A stretch of DNA of 64,000 nucleotides from CAVVDT01 sp963747005 (GCA_963747005.1 CAVVDT010000015.1:62001-126000); one strand, 5' to 3'; counted from the first letter of the stretch, positions 17,681 to 25,797 are shown. Numbers and translations are program-made. The notes: generated by a model from the letters alone, not told the origin.

Positions 17681-18151
17681 CAGATAGGCCGCGCCGCTAG
17701 GGCTCATCCCCCTTGGCGCTGTCTTAGAGGTGGCCGGCCGGGCTTTAACTTGCCGAAGTCCGAGCCGGTCACCTCTACCTTATGCCCTCTATCCTCCCCG
17801 ATGGCGGCAACCCGCCGGGCGGGAGGAAAACTTTTTGTATATCGTTTCCTACCACATGAGAGATTGGACAACGCGGCGGCCCAGGATAGTTACAATTTGA
17901 ATCAACTTTGGGCGCTTCGTAGCTATTCCGGTTAAGGTTAATTCTTTGCCGTGTTCGTGTAACAAAGTGGGACCTGGCACGATGCTGTCCCGCAGTATAG
18001 TCCTACATCACCCTTGATTAGGACTAGAACACGGTTAATGATTAGGATTGAACCGACTCTGTTAAGCAGATGGTAACCATACGATGACCTGGATGGACAT
18101 TCCGTTAACCCAATGTTAACCATGATATACATAAGGCCAAAAAGGCGCAGA
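17681..18151. promoter_or_regulatory. Convergent intergenic region with CtrA-type boxes
   Basis: About 470 bp between the end of the rightward operon and the serine recombinase, without a convincing gene. It is AT-rich towards its right side. TTAA-N7-TTAAC, the CtrA consensus, occurs exactly at 18105-18120, and TTAA-N7-GTAAC (one mismatch) at 18062-18077. Because the flanking genes converge, the sites do not obviously serve a promoter; they could control a small transcript or DNA replication. Confidence 0.45.
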
Positions 18152-18153
18152 AA

Positions 18154-18180
18154 AGGCCCGCGCGGCGAACCGGCGGGCCT
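18154..18180 (-). terminator. Intrinsic terminator of the serine recombinase gene
   Basis: AGGCCCGC (18154-18161) pairs with GCGGGCCT (18173-18180) over an 11-nt loop. On the minus strand the stem is followed by TTTT, 24 bp beyond the recombinase stop: a standard rho-independent terminator. Confidence 0.75.
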
Positions 18181-18204
18181 GGAGATGCTTGATGGTTGGA
18201 GGGT

Positions 18205-18873
18205 CTACGCGGTCATCGTCCTGACCGTCTCAGCACTGTAGGGTTTGCCCTTCTCGCCAAGGTAGCCGGCGGCAGCAAGGGCGGCAGCGATGGCACGCAA
18301 GCTCATACGCCCGCCCTTCGGCCGCTTGCGCCGCAGGGAACGCGCCAGGGCAACGGCGGCTGGTGCTGTCTCTGTCAAAGGCTTGCGACCTTCGCAGCGG
18401 CCGGTCATCTCCCGCTTGCGCTGCCGGCCATGCCTCAGCTTGGTCACAAGGCGGGCCTTCTCAAGCTGTGCAAAGGCGCCCGCGATCTGGCGCATGGCCA
18501 CCTTCATGGGATCATCGGTGGCGGTCAGGTCATCACCGTTCGACGCCAGCACGCGCACACCACGGGCCTGTAACGCCACAATGGCAAGCTCCTGGGTGAT
18601 AAGATCGCGGGCAAGGCGGCTGGCGTCCTCAACCAACACCACGCGCACGCCGTTCCCCTCGATACGGTCAAGCAGCGCGGCAAAGCCCGGCCGGTCCTGT
18701 ACCGCGTCAACACCCGACACGCCAGCATCCCAGTAGCTGGCCACAACCTGGAAGCCCGCCCTATCTGCATAGGTGGCGATGGCCTCTTGCTGGCGCGGCT
18801 CGGAGTCCCCGGCCACGTTTGCGGTGCTCGAAGTGCGCAAATATGCAACCGCGTGAGTTCGTTCCTGTGCCAT
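18205..18873 (-). CDS. Serine recombinase (resolvase/invertase family)
   Basis: A 222-residue site-specific recombinase. The resolvase N-terminal domain has AVAYLRTSS with the catalytic serine, the EPRQQEAIATYA segment, and VEDASRLARD with the active-site Arg. A long helix follows (residues about 120-145), then a basic linker and a C-terminal helix-turn-helix (RMSLRAIAAALAAAGY, YSAETVRTM). The ATG at 18873 has a strong GAAAGGAAAG site. Its role beside a tyrosine integrase is unclear: dimer resolution, inversion, or a passenger gene. Confidence 0.88.
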   Translation of the reverse strand: MAQERTHAVAYLRTSSTANVAGDSEPRQQEAIATYADRAGFQVVASYWDAGVSGVDAVQDRPGFAALLDRIEGNGVRVVLVEDASRLARDLITQELAIVALQARGVRVLASNGDDLTATDDPMKVAMRQIAGAFAQLEKARLVTKLRHGRQRKREMTGRCEGRKPLTETAPAAVALARSLRRKRPKGGRMSLRAIAAALAAAGYLGEKGKPYSAETVRTMTA

Positions 18874-19353
18874 GTCTCGCTTTCCTTTCAAGGGGTTGGG
18901 CGGAGTTGCAACCACCCTTCTTAGGATAGAATGACACAGATTGTTTGTGTGCAGTGCAGCATTTGGCCGCGATGGTTACCGGATGATCAACCGTCTCGGC
19001 TGTCTCCGCATCGGCTGCGATCCGATCTCCCGCCGCAGAGTCAAGCACCTGGCCGTGCTCCCAGCCTGGCAGATCGTCCGTGCGCTGATCGTCCGTAGAC
19101 GGATGAAATGCCGTGTCAAGCCCAACAGTATAGATTGGTTACTAATTCGTTAACACCCAAATAAAAGGTGTGCCATAAAGACCCATAGGGGTAGACAATT
19201 AGATTAAAATTGTAGGGGCCAGGTGTCCACTCAGACCTAGAGCAGTTGTTCGGTACTGAATTACTTATTATTGAATTGGACACCCCGTCAATACACAGCC
19301 GTTTATATTTCCCGCCCGTGGTGTGTCTGAAATATTATTATTTGATATTTGGC
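18874..19353. promoter_or_regulatory. AT-rich non-coding region upstream of the serine recombinase
   Basis: About 480 bp with no gene I can support. It holds TTAC-N7-TTAAC at 19139-19154 (CtrA-like, one mismatch) and an inverted pair GGTGTCC (19222-19228) / GGACACC (19278-19284). Base composition is clearly more AT-rich than the flanking chromosome. Promoters for the recombinase probably lie here. Confidence 0.35.
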
Positions 19354-19935
19354 TTAGGTCTCTTTAGCGCGTCCAGCCATGGACCGTGCAATCATGCCCT
19401 TGGCGAACTCATCCCTTTCACCCTCTGCATCCGCGCTAGCGTACTTCGCCTCGTTGATGAGCGCGCGGCTGACCTTCAGCAAATCCGGCCACATTTTGCC
19501 GCCATCGTACACTAACGCGGATGAAGGGGGCCGGATGAGGTCCCACACTTGCTCCATGGCGTCGACGACGGCAAAATCCCGATCACCCTCAACGAGGTCC
19601 ATGAAGGGCGCCAGATCGGTTGGAGACTGCGCATCGTACAGGAACATGTAGGCGGCGTCATACACCTCGAATTCACCCTTGCACCTCGATTGGTCCCACG
19701 CCTCTATGGCGACCTCACCCGCCACGGCAAGCATGGGCATCGCCGATGGCGGCAGGCCGGGGAACCAGCAACAGCCAAGCCATGTCCTGTCGTTCGGTCC
19801 GGGGTTGGGGTTAGGCCAGATGGCAGCCCATGTAGAGTCCCACGCCCCGAAGTGGAGCGCCACCAGCACATGCCCAGCCTCATGCACGGCCGCGCGGCGC
19901 CGCTCCCATGCCTGAATTTCCCGATCTGACATCAT
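19354..19935 (-). CDS. Stand-alone M41-like (FtsH-type) zinc peptidase domain protein
   Basis: A 193-residue protein without an ATPase domain. AAVHEAGHVLVALHFG near residue 17 carries the HEAGH zinc motif of FtsH-family (M41) peptidases. MLAVAGEVAIEAW and the later EFEVYDAAYMF resemble the helix that supplies the third, acidic ligand. No signal peptide is seen. The start overlaps the stop of the small membrane protein upstream, so the pair is co-translated. Target unknown; phage-encoded proteases can cleave repressors, which is a hypothesis only. Confidence 0.65.
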   Translation of the reverse strand: MMSDREIQAWERRRAAVHEAGHVLVALHFGAWDSTWAAIWPNPNPGPNDRTWLGCCWFPGLPPSAMPMLAVAGEVAIEAWDQSRCKGEFEVYDAAYMFLYDAQSPTDLAPFMDLVEGDRDFAVVDAMEQVWDLIRPPSSALVYDGGKMWPDLLKVSRALINEAKYASADAEGERDEFAKGMIARSMAGRAKET

Positions 19936-20216
19936 GGCCGATGCCTATGCAAACCGTGTGCCGGCTGCCTGTAGCCATTGAACCCATATCTGAGGTACTC
20001 GGGGCTCTGGTGCCACGTAGTAGTTGGCGCCGGATCGCAGCCCTCACTGTGCGCCCAATTGCACAAAGCCTTGGCGCGCACCTCGGGGGCAGACGTGGCC
20101 ACTGATGGCGTCTCAACCACCCCGTCATCTGCGCCAGCATACTTCGACGGGCCAGTGGCCCAGTTCCACGCCATGGCGAGGGCGCCGATGATGACGAACC
20201 ACTTGATCGCGCGCAT
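19932..20216 (-). CDS. Small membrane-anchored or secreted protein of the element
   Basis: 94 residues, opening with one hydrophobic helix (IKWFVIIGALAMAWNWA). The rest is polar, with two cysteines (ALCNW, EGCDP) and a His/Arg-rich C-terminus. The hydrophobic start could be an anchor or a signal sequence. It follows the integrase gene by 12 bp and overlaps the M41-like gene at the TGA/ATG junction. No family was recognised. Confidence 0.55.
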   Translation of the reverse strand: MRAIKWFVIIGALAMAWNWATGPSKYAGADDGVVETPSVATSAPEVRAKALCNWAHSEGCDPAPTTTWHQSPEYLRYGFNGYRQPAHGLHRHRP

Positions 20217-20228
20217 GTCCCTACTCCT

Positions 20229-21567
20229 TTACAAATCAACGCCGGCGGGTAGGGTCACAGCCTCAACGCACGCCCGCCGGGCAGCGGCAGGTGAGGGGCC
20301 GGCATACCGGCTCATGGTCAAGCCCAGAGGCATGAGGGACTTGGTATCGTGCCCGGCGACATCGGCAATGGTCCATGGCGAGTACCCCGGCGCACCAGCA
20401 TTGAGCGCCGCGCTTGCCTTGCGGATGAACCAGCGGCGCCAGCTATGCCAGTCGATGAGCGATTGCCGCGCACCTTCCAAAACCTCATCGACGGCAACAC
20501 TCTGGCGATAGGTTGCGAATTTCTTGCCGATCACGTCGCCACGGTCGCTAACCTTGGCGCCCCGCTGTTTGGGGGTGATGGTCAGGAGATAGTCGGAGTT
20601 CTCGCTTCCCCTTCGCCAGCCGCTCGATAACCGGTGCCAGCGCGCTGTGCACAGGAATGACCCGTTCGGCTGCGGCCGTCTTGCCTTCACGAATGCGAAA
20701 TTCCCCATGCTGACAATCGGCAACGCGAAGCTCGGCAAGCTCGCCACGTCTCATGCCCGACAAGGCGGCAATGACCATCGCATCCCGCAGAATGTCATCG
20801 GGGCCGCTGTTCAACAGCGTGACAATCTCGTTATCGAGGAACGCGCGTTTGCGTTTGTCGGCGGCTTTGCGCTTCCGCTTGAGCGACAGGCCCGCCCATG
20901 GGTTGACCGCGCAATGGCCGTTGGTGACAAGCCACGTCCAGTACGTGCGCAAGCCGCTGAGCATGGCGTTCGCGGTTTCAACGTCCCTGCCCGCCTGCAC
21001 CATGGTTTCGGTCTTGTAGCGGCTCGCCACCCTGGTTGTGACAGCCTCGATTGCGGGTGGCAGCTTTTCGGCCTTCAGCCATGCCAACAGTTCGCGCACG
21101 GCCTGCCGTCGCTTCGCTGGAGTTTCGCGCTGCGATAGTTCGCCTCGTCAATCCAGCTTTCGATGTACTCATCAATGGCCGTGGCCGCACCCGATCCCAC
21201 GTCATAGAGGAAGCCCGCTTGCGTGTTGTCGGTGATTTCCTCGACAGCCCGAAGGGCAAGCTCGCTGGTCAGTTCTTTACGCCGTAATGGGTTAGCCTCT
21301 CGCTCGATACGGTGGCGCCACTCAATCCCTTCGAGTGTGAGGGGATCATTACCGACAATCCGCTTTACCTCTCGCCGGTGGTGCTCAATATCTTCCTTGA
21401 GCTTCGCCACCTTGGCATGGCGCAGCCGGCGCGCCTCTGCCACGTCGCGAGTGCCGAGACTGACCTTGAGTTGCTTCTTGCCGACGATGGCACGCAGGGC
21501 AGGGGGAACCTCCACCGTTGCCCACCAGACGCGGCCCCTCAGTTCAAGATAACGGTTGTCGGCTGCC
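20229..21567 (-). pseudogene. Tyrosine integrase, two compensating single-base frameshifts
   Basis: Together the frames encode a complete phage-type integrase of about 445 residues. The N-terminal arm/core-binding part reads MAADNRYLELRGRVWW; the catalytic residues are all present: Arg in SGMRRGELAEL, His-x-x-Arg in WHSWRR, His in VAGHDT and the nucleophile Tyr in SRYAG. A base appears missing in the T run 21123-21125 (restoring it gives SAKTPAKRRQAVREL). One appears extra in the C run near 20608-20611 (removing it gives RLAKGSENSDYLL). The frame after the second change equals the first. Start 21567 is preferred because the upstream alternative at 21635 lies within the promoter. The gene adjoins attR. 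Confidence 0.85.
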
Positions 21568-21604
21568 ATGGCGTGCCCTATGAACCGGCCCGTCACTATG
21601 AGCC

Positions 21605-21642
21605 TATACCCTACAGGATACACCCCACAAACCATGCCTCAA
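21605..21642 (-). promoter_or_regulatory. Integrase promoter overlapped by arm-type repeats
   Basis: On the minus strand TTGAGG (21637-21642), a 16-bp spacer and TATCCT (21615-21620) form a plausible promoter about 50 bp before the integrase ATG. TATACCCTACAG (21605-21616) and ACCCCACA (21622-21629), relatives of the repeats beside attL, overlap it, so integrase could repress its own gene. Confidence 0.5.
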
Positions 21643-21692
21643 AGCGAAGAAATTTCAGTAGGTTAACGACTTGCGACCATTCGTCCGTACCC

Positions 21693-21709
21693 TCCGCCTG
21701 GCTGCACCA
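21693..21709 (+). repeat. attR: imperfect copy of the tRNA-Ala 3' end
   Basis: TCCGCCTGGCTGCACCA matches the tRNA 3' end (11049-11065) at 16 of 17 positions, in the same orientation. It lies about 125 bp beyond the integrase start. Host genes resume immediately afterwards, so this defines the right edge of the element. Confidence 0.82.
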
Positions 21710-21765
21710 GTCTCCTGAACAGGTTGAAGGCCGGCGCCCCTGGCGGGGAAACGGGGGGGGGTCAG

Positions 21766-22173
21766 TTACTGATTGTCGTCGTTGCGGGTGGCCTTGATGA
21801 CGCGCGCCGCGGTGACCTGCAGCAGTTTCAGATAGAGCTTGTACTGGTCCTTCGACAGGATGGCCTTCATCTCGCGCTTTTCGTTGGCCTGCACGGCCTG
21901 AAGTTCGCTGCTGGCCTCCAGCAGCTTGTCGAAGTTGGGCCGGGCATAGGGATCGATGCCGTATTTGCCGAAGATCGCCAGCAAGGACTGCCGGCTCTGT
22001 GAAAGAATGGCGCGCACCATGGGCAATTGCGCCGGGGTGAACGTCATCTGCTCGACGATGTGGCTGTCATAGATGGTGTCTGCACGCGCGGCGCCGAGCG
22101 GTGCCGTCGCCAGGCTCATGGCCACCAGGGCCGTGGCCAGCGCCCGGCCGGCCAATATGCGCGTTGCAGTCAA
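21766..22173 (-). CDS. Secreted protein of unknown function
   Basis: 135 residues with a signal peptide (RILAGRALATALVAMSLAT, ending APLGAARA before DT). The mature part is helical and charged (FTPAQLPMVRAILSQS, ELQAVQANEKREMKAILS). The start is TTG at 22173, preceded by GAGGAG; the longer ATG-started frame would bury the signal peptide. It is the first chromosomal gene right of the integrated element. No domain was recognised. Confidence 0.65.
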   Translation of the reverse strand: MTATRILAGRALATALVAMSLATAPLGAARADTIYDSHIVEQMTFTPAQLPMVRAILSQSRQSLLAIFGKYGIDPYARPNFDKLLEASSELQAVQANEKREMKAILSKDQYKLYLKLLQVTAARVIKATRNDDNQ

Positions 22174-22250
22174 GGATCGCTCCTCATGGATTGAAGCCAG
22201 GCCGCCCCGTTCGTCCAATGCCATACTGTGTGATCCAGGGATTGGCAAAT

Positions 22251-24284
22251 CTAGCCGGCCGCCAGCTCCGCCTCGATGCCGTGGACGCTGGAACTTTCAC
22301 CCATGTCGGTCTTCTCCCCCGGATTGAGGACATTGATGTTGCCGCCGCTTTGCGGTTCGAATTTCGGCCAGTTGCCCTTGTGGACCACGACCACGCCCGG
22401 CAGCGTCTCCACCGTGACCTTCGCCGCGAGCTGCAGCGCGCCGGTGGCATTCTTCAAGGTGACAGCCTGACCGTCCGCGATGTGCCGCTGCGCCGCGTCA
22501 TCCGGGTTGATCATCACCGTTTGCGGCCCCAGCCGCCGGCGGATCTGCGGGTCGTTGCCGTAGGACGAGTTGAGGGTCCATTCCGAAGCCGGCGATAAAA
22601 CCCGCACCCGCCCGTTGCCGGTCGCGCGGTCGGCATGCGGCCGCGGGCAGCGCCAGCATCCGTCGGCCTCGGCGGCGGCGCTGGCGATCTCGATCCTGCC
22701 GCTGGGGGTCCTGAACTTCAGGTCGGCAAACTGGATTGGCGGCGTATCGAAGACTTTTCTGGTGCCGATTTCCTTCAGGGCATCGAAGCCGATGCCGGCG
22801 GCACTGGCGGCAAGCACATGATCGATGACGGCGCGGTCGCTCTCGAAGAGTTCGGGTTCGCTGAACCCCATGGCGCTCGCCAGCCGGCGAAAGATTTCCG
22901 CGTTCGGCAGGGCCTCGCCCGGCGCCGGCTGCACGGCGCTCAGCGCCGACACGGTATTGTTGAAATAGGGAAACAAGAGATCGTCGTATTCCAGAAAGCT
23001 TGCCGCCGGCAGCACGTAGTCGGCAAAGGCGGTGGTGTCGGTATGGAACAGTTCGACGCAGACATGGAAGAGATCCTCCCGCTTCAGGGTCCGGCGCAGC
23101 CGCGCCTGGTCGGGGTTGGAGGCGGCGATGTTGTTGTTCCAGCAAATGAGCGCCCGGGTTCGCGCGGCATCGCCCAGATGAGCGGCGAGGTCCATCTGGC
23201 TGACCGGCGGGCGAGCCTCCTTTGCCAGATGCGGGGCGGCCACGTAGCCCAGACGGGCACCGCGGGTATTGCCCCCGTTGAGAAACAGGATGCCGGCGCC
23301 CGGCCTGGCGATATTGCCGGTGGCGACTCCGAAGAGGGCGGCCGAGCGATAGGCGTTGCCGCCCATGGGCTGGCGTTGCAGGCCCTGGCCCAGCCACATC
23401 AGCGAGGGACCGGGCGCATACATCTCCACGGCGCGTTCGATGTCGGCGACTTGAAGGCCGGTGAGGTTGGCGGTGCGCTCCGGGGTGGCGCTGCCGACGT
23501 CGCCCTGAACCTCGTCCCAGCCGAGCGCGGCCTTCCCGAGCAGGGCCTCGTCGATAAAACCCCTGGCCATGGCGATATGCAGCATCCCGAAGGCCAGCGC
23601 CGCATCGCTGCCGGGTCGCAATTGCAGATGCAGGGCCGCCCGCCGGGCGGTGGCATGGGCGATCGGGTCGATGACGATGACGGGGGCATCGGTGCTCCCC
23701 AGCCAGTGCTCGTCCACATGCGGGCCGGCCGCCGACGGGTTGGCGCCCCACACCACGACCGAGCGGGCATCCTTCAGGGTATCGGGGTCGAAGCCGGTGA
23801 GGCTGTCGCCGAAGGTGTAGCCGAGGGCGGCGTGGGCGGCCTTGTTGCAGACGGTATCGGGATCGACCTCGGTGGCACCGAGCCGGTTGAAGAAGCGCAA
23901 GGGATAAGTCCCGCCGAGGATCGCGCAGGTGCCGGTGTAATGAGTGTGGTAGATGCTCGCCGCCGAACGGGTCTCGGCGATTTGGCGGAGGCGGGCGGCG
24001 ATGTCGCCAAGTGCCTCGTCCCAGGTGACGGGGGTGAAGGCGCTGTCGCCCTTGGCGCCCACCCGCTTCAAGGGCGTGGAAAGGCGCACGGCGGCATCGC
24101 GCCAGGCGCCGTTATAGGCAAGGGCGCATTTGCGACACAGCTTCCCCCGCGCCATGTGATGGTCGGGATCGCCGACGATGCGCCGCAGCGTGCCGTCGTC
24201 GTTGCGTTCGGCCACGATGCCGCAGGAATCATAGCAATCGCGCGGACACGTGGTGCGCAGGGCCATAGGGGTGTGTGTCGCCAT
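22251..24284 (-). CDS. Molybdopterin (bis-MGD) oxidoreductase, cytoplasmic
   Basis: A 677-residue member of the DMSO-reductase superfamily. The N-terminal 4Fe-4S motif is CPRDCYDSC followed by LCRKCALAY; later come the MGD-binding segments (VVWGANPSAAG, FLNGGNTRGARLGY) and a C-terminal molydopterin-dinucleotide-binding domain (LSPASEWTLNSSYG). There is no Tat signal, so the enzyme is probably cytoplasmic. A Cys in DTVCNKAAHAAL is a possible Mo ligand. No partner subunits or cofactor genes are adjacent, so substrate and electron partner are unknown. Confidence 0.88.
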   Translation of the reverse strand: MATHTPMALRTTCPRDCYDSCGIVAERNDDGTLRRIVGDPDHHMARGKLCRKCALAYNGAWRDAAVRLSTPLKRVGAKGDSAFTPVTWDEALGDIAARLRQIAETRSAASIYHTHYTGTCAILGGTYPLRFFNRLGATEVDPDTVCNKAAHAALGYTFGDSLTGFDPDTLKDARSVVVWGANPSAAGPHVDEHWLGSTDAPVIVIDPIAHATARRAALHLQLRPGSDAALAFGMLHIAMARGFIDEALLGKAALGWDEVQGDVGSATPERTANLTGLQVADIERAVEMYAPGPSLMWLGQGLQRQPMGGNAYRSAALFGVATGNIARPGAGILFLNGGNTRGARLGYVAAPHLAKEARPPVSQMDLAAHLGDAARTRALICWNNNIAASNPDQARLRRTLKREDLFHVCVELFHTDTTAFADYVLPAASFLEYDDLLFPYFNNTVSALSAVQPAPGEALPNAEIFRRLASAMGFSEPELFESDRAVIDHVLAASAAGIGFDALKEIGTRKVFDTPPIQFADLKFRTPSGRIEIASAAAEADGCWRCPRPHADRATGNGRVRVLSPASEWTLNSSYGNDPQIRRRLGPQTVMINPDDAAQRHIADGQAVTLKNATGALQLAAKVTVETLPGVVVVHKGNWPKFEPQSGGNINVLNPGEKTDMGESSSVHGIEAELAAG

Positions 24285-24484
24285 GTCGATACCCTCCGGG
24301 GAGGTCGGATCATGCCACGCGGCGAGGTGGGGCGGAAGGCCGGGGGTGGCCTCTCTTCATGTTCTTGAAGGCGAGGTAAGGGCGGTGGCTGGCGTCAATG
24401 GCTCCTCTCTCCACAGAGGAGGAAGGGAGCAGGCACGGGTTCTCGCCTCCGCTGGCGTTTTGGCCGCGAAGGTCCCGGGGGGTT

Positions 24485-24545
24485 GGGAAAAGCGCCGGTC
24501 GAGCGCTTGACTGTTGTAGAGGGTGCGCTTGCCGGCGCTTTCCCC
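24485..24545. terminator. Long inverted repeat, possible bidirectional terminator
   Basis: GGGAAAAGCGCCGG (24485-24498) pairs with CCGGCGCTTTCCCC (24532-24545) at 13 of 14 positions over a 33-nt loop. On the minus strand the 3' arm contains TTTT. It lies about 275 nt downstream of the LexA-box promoter on that strand and may end that transcript. 24285-24484 holds nothing else I recognise. Confidence 0.4.
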
Positions 24546-24654
24546 GTGGCCTTGTGGACGGGCGGCTGGAGTCTTTAACACATGAATTGCTCGCCTGACG
24601 GGCATGCCGGATAACGGCTATTGCAGGCCGGCCGGCACCAGTTCACCGTCAGGG

Positions 24655-24819
24655 TCACTGCCCTTCACGCGCGTCCGGACCGTAGTATCCGGACCCCTGA
24701 GCCAGGACACACCCGCACCCCGGTTCAGCGTTGTCCGTCACAACGCGGAACGGAGAGCCACACTTGTCTCCCCGTGACCGGACGGCTCGCGAGCCACGCC
24801 CCGGGAGTGGGAGACAGGT
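24655..24819 (-). ncRNA. Unidentified structured transcript behind a LexA-box promoter
   Basis: Minus-strand sequence downstream of a strong promoter with no convincing open frame. Several hairpins are visible: TGTCTCCC with GGGAGACA enclosing a GGCTCGCGAGCC palindrome (within 24760-24819), GCGTTGT/ACAACGC (about 24727-24745) and GTCCGGA/TCCGGAC (24673-24694). I tested it mentally against 6S, tmRNA, SRP and RNase P signatures and none fits. A 12-codon frame from GTG (about 24762-24724) after GGGGAGACAA is a possible leader peptide. Boundaries are approximate. Confidence 0.4.
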
Positions 24820-24820
24820 G

Positions 24821-24854
24821 GAACGAACATAGAACAATTTAGTCCGCTTGTCAA
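24821..24854 (-). promoter_or_regulatory. Promoter with overlapping alphaproteobacterial LexA box
   Basis: On the minus strand TTGACA (24849-24854), an exact 17-bp spacer and TATGTT (24826-24831). GTTC-N7-GTTC (24821-24835) covers the -10. In Rhizobiales and Rhodobacterales this direct repeat is the LexA operator, and overlap with the -10 is the normal repressed arrangement. Predicted to be damage-inducible. Confidence 0.65.
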
Positions 24855-24903
24855 GACTTGATTGCCATATTTTGCAATTTATTCCCCATTCCTCTCCACC
24901 GTC

Positions 24904-25649
24904 ATGCCGGTACTCGATACCGGCATCCATGCCGCTGGCGTTGCGGCTGGTTGAGGCCGTGGCGGAATAGACCCCGTGGTCAAGCCACGGGGTGACGGGT
25001 CTGAAGGGTGCGACGCTTTCATTCATGCCTCTCTCCATCGTCATGCCGGTACTCGATACCGGCATCCATTCCGCTGGCCGCAACGGATGGTGAGGCCCCG
25101 GCGGAATGGTCCCCGTGGTCAAGCCACGGGGTGACGGGGGTGGGGACGGGTGGCCGTGATTGACGGAACCATGACCGCGAACCCCATTCCTTCGTCATGC
25201 CGGTACTTGATACCGGCATCCATTCCACTGGCGTTGCGGCTGGCTGAGGCCCTGGCGGGATGGTCCCCGTGGTCAAGCCACGGGGTGACGGGGGTGGGGG
25301 CGGGTGGCCGTGATTGATGGAACCATGACCGCGAACCCCATTCCTTCGTCATGCCGGTACTTGATACCGGCATCCATGCCGCTGGCCTCGCGGCTGGCTG
25401 AGGCCCTGGCGGGATGGTCCCCGTGGTCAAGCCACGGGGTGACGGGGAGCGAGGGTGGAGTGCGTGGCCTCCGGGTCGCCGGGTCAGGCCCGACGATGAC
25501 ACTTGGGGCGAGAGCGGAAGAAAAGCGCGATGCTTTCGTTCATTGCCACTCTCCACCGTCATGCCGGTACTTGATACCGGCATCCATGCCGCTGGCGTTG
25601 CGGCTGGCTGAGACCCAGGCGGAATAGACCCCGTGGTCAAGCCACGGGG
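24904..25649. repeat. Five-copy double-hairpin repeat array
   Basis: Each unit of about 90-100 bp contains hairpin A (ATGCCGGTA-N5-TACCGGCAT) and hairpin B (CCCCGTGG-TCAAG-CCACGGGG), followed by GTGACGGG. Hairpin A starts at 24904, 25043, 25197, 25351 and 25561; hairpin B starts at 24972, 25111, 25265, 25419 and 25629. Spacing between units is 139-210 bp. Related interspersed palindromic repeats are known in alphaproteobacterial intergenic DNA and are often mistranslated as proteins with SSTGMT or VVSSGLTR. No coding function is proposed. Confidence 0.9.
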
Positions 25650-25797
25650 TGACGGGTCTGAAGGGTGCGATGATCGAGGCGCCATGTCGTGTGGCCCCTG
25701 GGTCGCCGGTGCCGGCCCGACGATGACACCGGCGGAAGCAGGCAACGCGTCACACGGATCGATAATTCGTGAATTGTTGAATTGACAAACTGTCGTC

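Noticed and set aside
17750..18132. Short open frames in the convergent gap of the satellite (17750-17935 plus, 17938-18132 minus)
   Set aside because: No ribosome-binding sites, no recognisable composition, and the minus one overlaps the CtrA-type boxes.
18941..19153. 70-residue plus-strand frame upstream of the serine recombinase
   Set aside because: Cys/Arg-rich random-looking sequence, no ribosome-binding site, opposite to its neighbours.
20229..21635. Programmed ribosomal frameshifting in the integrase
   Set aside because: Neither junction has a slippery heptamer or a following stem; simple homopolymer length changes restore an ideal protein.
24655..24819. 6S RNA, tmRNA, SRP RNA or RNase P RNA
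   Set aside because: None of the conserved signatures (SRP GGTCAGG core, RNase P GAGGAAAGTCC, a tmRNA tag frame, 6S central bubble) could be found; kept only as an unidentified transcript.
24895..25660. CRISPR-like repeat array
   Set aside because: Units are about 100 bp with two internal palindromes, spacing varies from 139 to 210 bp, linkers are partly conserved and there are no cas genes; it is an interspersed palindromic repeat cluster.
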